A stretch of 7,838 bases of DNA. It comes from Seribacter sulfatis. Lineage in GTDB: Bacteria; Verrucomicrobiota; Verrucomicrobiia; Opitutales; Seribacteraceae. Shown here in pieces: positions 6,101-7,838 of this stretch (the first letter of the stretch is position 1; each line of letters begins with the position of its first letter). The position numbers and the translations under genes are program-made. The notes under the pieces were generated by a model. It had not been told where the DNA came from and searched no databases. It saw only the letters and a list, made by a program, of their open reading frames with translations. Location: positions 1 through 7,838 of the forward strand of contig NZ_CAXLMO010000093.1 of NCBI RefSeq assembly GCF_964187635.1, written 5' to 3'.

Positions 6101-7838
6101 GAGTGAAAGATTTGGACGAGGCCAAGTTCAGAATTCGTCGTTACGAAATGGAAGCAGCCTCCCAATTGCGCTACCTGAATGATCCCCTAACTAAGAGCGG
6201 CTCTTTGCTTGGTGTTTTCGACCGAAATGGGAATTTGAACAGCGAGGAGTTTATTGAAATCAGTATGGATCCGCTTGGATTCAAGAAGAAATCCAAGCCC
6301 TTGCCCCTTGGAAAGTACCGGGTCCGCGTTCGCATGGGATCCGTTGAGGGCACTTCTCCGGATCGGCATTTTGCGGTCCTCGGATCGGTAAGTAATGGAG
6401 GAAGTCGAAATGTGGATGGTGATGGCTTCAACTTGTTGGAAACTTTTCAAGTTACGGGTACCACCAGTGCCCCGCAGGTTTTCGAAACCACCGTGGAATT
6501 GACTCTCAATGGTTCACGCAAGTTTTCCCTGCGTGAAAAAAGTAACCTTATGGCAGATACCTTGCGGGGTAAGAGGGAGATTTATAAAGGCGGAATGGCC
6601 GCTCCTCCCGCCCTTTGGATCGACTGGGTGGAATGGGAAGGTCCCTTACAGGATAAGGTTCAGGACGATGGGCTTGTTTCTATTTTACAAAATAACCTGT
6701 CGGGAACCGTGGATACGGAGGAAGAGAGAGCCCGTTCCATTTTCCAGCGCTTTTGTATGGAAGCCTTTCGCCAAGTTGATCCGGACCCCATGTTTATCGA
6801 TCAATTGGTCGGTTTATATAAAAGAAGAATAACCGCCGGAGATTCTTTCGATGTGGCCATCCGTACACCCCTTAGCGTCATCCTTGCTTCGCCCGGTTTT
6901 CTTTACCTCGACGAGCCGAATATGAAAGAATCCAAGCGTCCGCTCAATGATCGGGAACTGGCGGTTCGGCTTGCTTATTTCCTCTGGAGTTCACCACCGG
7001 ATGCCCGTCTCTTTGCATTGGCCAAAAGGAATGAACTGAGTAACCCAGCCACTCTGCGTGCGGAAGTGGACCGCATGATTGCCGATCCCAGATCCGAGGA
7101 ATTCGTGGCCGGCTTTGTCCATCAGTGGCTGCATATGGAACGGCTGGATTTCTTCCAGTTCGATACCAAATTGCACCGTGAATTCGATGAGAGTGTTCGG
7201 GCTTCCGCCAGAAAGGAAGTATACGAATCCTTTGCCCTGTTGTTGCGTGATCAGGAGAGGGGACATATCGGGAAATTATTGAAGAGCGATTATGTAATGA
7301 TCAATGGCCTGCTTGGTACCTATTATGGAATTGATGGAGTCAGCGGTGATCATTTCCGCAAGGTTTCCTTACCCCCTGATTCTCCTAGAGGAGGGTTACT
7401 TGGGACAGCTGCCGTGCTGGCGATGGGCAGTGACGGAATCGAGAGCAGTCCGGTCGAGCGGGGAGCCTGGGTATTACGTTATCTTTTGAATGATCCACCA
7501 CCTCCGGCACCTCCCAATGTTCCACAACTTTCACGCTTGGCCGACAAACCCCTTACCGCCCGGGAACGGGTTCTCGCTCATCAGGAAGAACCACAGTGTG
7601 CCAGTTGTCACCGCAAGATCGACCCGATCGGGTTTGGGTTGGAAAACTTTACCGCCGCCGGTAAATGGCGGACCGAAGACAAGCATGGGAAGAAAACCTA
7701 TGATATCGATCCATCCGGTAAATTTCATAAAGGTCCTGAGTTCTCTGGCTACTTCGAAATGCGTGATTTGATCGCTCAGAAAGAAAACGATTTTGCCCGT
7801 GGGTTTACTGAGCATCTGATTGGTTACGGTCTGGGCCG
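3148..7838 (+). CDS. Giant two-heme PSCyt/DUF1592-type protein with four internal repeats (3' end outside window)
   Basis: The frame is open from GTG 3148 to the window end (1,563 complete codons) with no stop. The GTG is the first usable start after an in-frame TAA at 3133, and it yields a Sec signal peptide (MSSKLFSLL..., likely cleavage after SGA at 22). Domains in order: planctomycete-type cytochrome c (PSCyt1) at about 28-110, with heme motif CMDCH at 40-44 and likely axial Met83 in GEMPP; DUF1587 from about 123 (MRRLNRREYQNTI) to 190; four homologous repeats at 196-1170; DUF1595 near 1191-1231; DUF1592 near 1266-1330 (LAYFLWSSPPDARL); DUF1588 near 1379-1488, ending in a second heme motif CASCH at 1484-1488 followed by RKIDPIGFGLENF; DUF1585 from about 1532, cut at IGYGLG. 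Some 50-60 residues are probably missing. Relatives are commonly about 750-900 residues, so the repeat insert roughly doubles this one. Only five Cys are visible: four in heme motifs, plus Cys1203. Probably a periplasmic or surface redox protein acting with the DUF1552 product; substrate and electron partner unknown. Confidence 0.93.
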   Translation, partial: MSSKLFSLLVGLTLTTSTLSGAELRAIVPEKHLDLMFDYCMDCHNADTQKGKVNLEDLPLEVDTLQHAELWQKVLDVLNSGEMPPENKRQPEKVAKADFLEDLAKTMVLARKKLSDSGGQITMRRLNRREYQNTIKSLTGVSLNVESLPADGGAGSFDTVGASQFISSDQFEQYLELGRTAVDEAFARHSAMAKPSTVFRVEPEKTVNVEHLEMIKKMEERLAQVKPWMDSVDKAVKAPENEAIMAQLRKEHPDIDTHAFRIYRMSNRLKGVMELKHFGGDPDSAMNFYQLDYRTKYESLKYFAELPHNERGTYLRYTSGIVRLDIPSPKERSKLVPGKYKVRFKAGIVESTPIERHFIEVGHPRRTSPVPSGFANPPLSVHQVTGTIENPQVIESIVEVSIDGPKEFGIQERMPKDFKARMQKHHADRRKNGHGTPPALWVDWIELEGPIQENQSPKLEITRVEPEKTINPANEKIIKKAEATQDRFKQWKKGVDEAAKSPENQAIIAEIRKKNRLIDHPNRFYIFAEHFKNVPSPKDFGFLDFQKAAAADPSRSKNLALLKHYASLPHRDTGTYLKLTHGTGRVIVAPKKMPVGDYIFRVRLGTVKGTPAARKFIEIGHPQRDIESRDWGLKGKPISVHQVTGTIEAPQIMEIPIEVRSDTTREFAVQEKQPNNANLKTLWNEHNQLKAENGYGHPPAIWVDWVELEGPHDPNRLKTWKQRREVEHHANAKVGGTYNDYFKGGHDKAQSFLKTGKPQKDIVDEDRAHFVIREFENKGPSYRRYLDSNLTKSGSLLGFSYKQEFIALPPEHPSGWSKTQHIVDTLPAGHYKLRFSVGALQSTEKKRHFVSIGAVPAKDQFNLLDTFQVSGTVDNPQVIEVPVQLSKNGPRKFAVRERGDPKAMQARMLSAIKETGLGLTPALWIDWVEWEGPLPSAKPKMFKQRRQAEKYATAKVKRKYESYFKAGYDAALAFQKDGIPRPAVGVKDLDEAKFRIRRYEMEAASQLRYLNDPLTKSGSLLGVFDRNGNLNSEEFIEISMDPLGFKKKSKPLPLGKYRVRVRMGSVEGTSPDRHFAVLGSVSNGGSRNVDGDGFNLLETFQVTGTTSAPQVFETTVELTLNGSRKFSLREKSNLMADTLRGKREIYKGGMAAPPALWIDWVEWEGPLQDKVQDDGLVSILQNNLSGTVDTEEERARSIFQRFCMEAFRQVDPDPMFIDQLVGLYKRRITAGDSFDVAIRTPLSVILASPGFLYLDEPNMKESKRPLNDRELAVRLAYFLWSSPPDARLFALAKRNELSNPATLRAEVDRMIADPRSEEFVAGFVHQWLHMERLDFFQFDTKLHREFDESVRASARKEVYESFALLLRDQERGHIGKLLKSDYVMINGLLGTYYGIDGVSGDHFRKVSLPPDSPRGGLLGTAAVLAMGSDGIESSPVERGAWVLRYLLNDPPPPAPPNVPQLSRLADKPLTARERVLAHQEEPQCASCHRKIDPIGFGLENFTAAGKWRTEDKHGKKTYDIDPSGKFHKGPEFSGYFEMRDLIAQKENDFARGFTEHLIGYGLG
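3733..4521 (+). repeat. Internal protein repeat R1 (type A) of the cytochrome protein
   Basis: Residues 196-458. It starts with VEPEKT, continues with a charged, probably helical stretch containing SVDKAVKAPENEAIMAQLRK, then a beta-rich core: GKYKVRFKAG, RHFIEVGHP, HQVTGTIENPQVIE, and the closing motif ALWVDWIELEGP at 439-450. The core looks like a beta-sandwich or carbohydrate-binding-module-like domain, but this is inference from strand pattern only. It is closest to R2. Confidence 0.85.
4522..5298 (+). repeat. Internal protein repeat R2 (type A) of the cytochrome protein
   Basis: Residues 459-717. It repeats R1 feature by feature: VEPEKT, GVDEAAKSPENQAIIAEIRK, LPHRDTGTYLKL (R1 has LPHNERGTYLRY), GDYIFRVRLG, RKFIEIGHP, HQVTGTIEAPQ and the closing AIWVDWVELEGP at 700-711. 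Nucleotide identity with R1 is broken by many synonymous changes, so the duplication is old and not an assembly error. Confidence 0.85.
5299..5964 (+). repeat. Internal protein repeat R3 (type B) of the cytochrome protein
   Basis: Residues 718-939. It begins with KTWKQRREVEHHANAKV, a probable helix, then YNDYFKGGHDKA, then the type-B marker LTKSGSLLG. The core has GHYKLRFSVG, KRHFVSIG, NLLDTFQVSGTVDNPQVIE and closing ALWIDWVEWEGP at 922-933. The closing motif and the 'QV.GT...PQV.E' segment are shared with the type-A repeats, the remainder mainly with R4. Confidence 0.85.
5965..6657 (+). repeat. Internal protein repeat R4 (type B) of the cytochrome protein
   Basis: Residues 940-1170. It parallels R3: KMFKQRRQAEKYATAKV, YESYFKAGYDAA, LTKSGSLLG, GKYRVRVRMG, DRHFAVLG, NLLETFQVTGTTSAPQVFE and ALWIDWVEWEGP at 1155-1166. 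It directly precedes DUF1595, so it occupies the place where normal-length relatives have a single beta-rich linker domain. It may be the ancestral unit, which is inference. Confidence 0.85.

Noticed and set aside
3733..6657. Repeats R1-R4 as an assembly duplication
   Set aside because: The units differ at many synonymous and non-synonymous positions and in length, so they are genuine old duplications, unlike the 66-bp repeat in the sulfatase.

Overview
The window reads as a single-strand polysaccharide-associated gene cluster from the Planctomycetota-Verrucomicrobiota-Chlamydiota (PVC) superphylum. The gene families point there: sulfatases beside a DUF1552 (HXXSHH) protein and a protein with planctomycete-type cytochrome c and DUF1587/1595/1592/1588/1585 domains. 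The balanced base composition and the dialect of the motifs suggest a marine Verrucomicrobiota (Opitutae/Puniceicoccales-like) more than a high-GC planctomycete, but the window carries no phylogenetic marker and this is inference.

Layout, all on the + strand: (1) bases 1-260, the 3' end of a sulfatase; (2) bases 282-1679, a complete secreted S1-type sulfatase that carries a perfect in-frame 66-bp tandem duplication across its first metal-binding strand; (3) bases 1680-1858, an AT-rich intergenic region with a possible promoter; (4) bases 1859-3151, a Tat-exported DUF1552 protein; (5) bases 3148 to the window end, a very large two-heme cytochrome/DUF1592-type protein. That last gene starts at a GTG overlapping the DUF1552 stop codon, stays open for more than 1,560 codons and leaves the window just before its expected C-terminus. 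Nothing convincing is coded on the - strand, and I see no tRNA, rRNA, CRISPR array or insertion sequence.

All four products are predicted to act outside the cytoplasm. The sulfatases would remove sulfate esters from an unidentified substrate, plausibly a sulfated algal polysaccharide. The DUF1552 and DUF1592-type proteins are a recurrent PVC gene partnership of unknown biochemistry. Their overlapping genes and joint export suggest a periplasmic or surface redox complex, with the two CxxCH sites of the large protein carrying covalent heme.

The two most unusual items are the sulfatase duplication, which gives the enzyme two copies of its Asp-Asp metal-binding segment, and the roughly 975-residue insert of four homologous repeats (an A-A-B-B pattern) between DUF1587 and DUF1595 in the cytochrome protein, which roughly doubles the usual size of the family.
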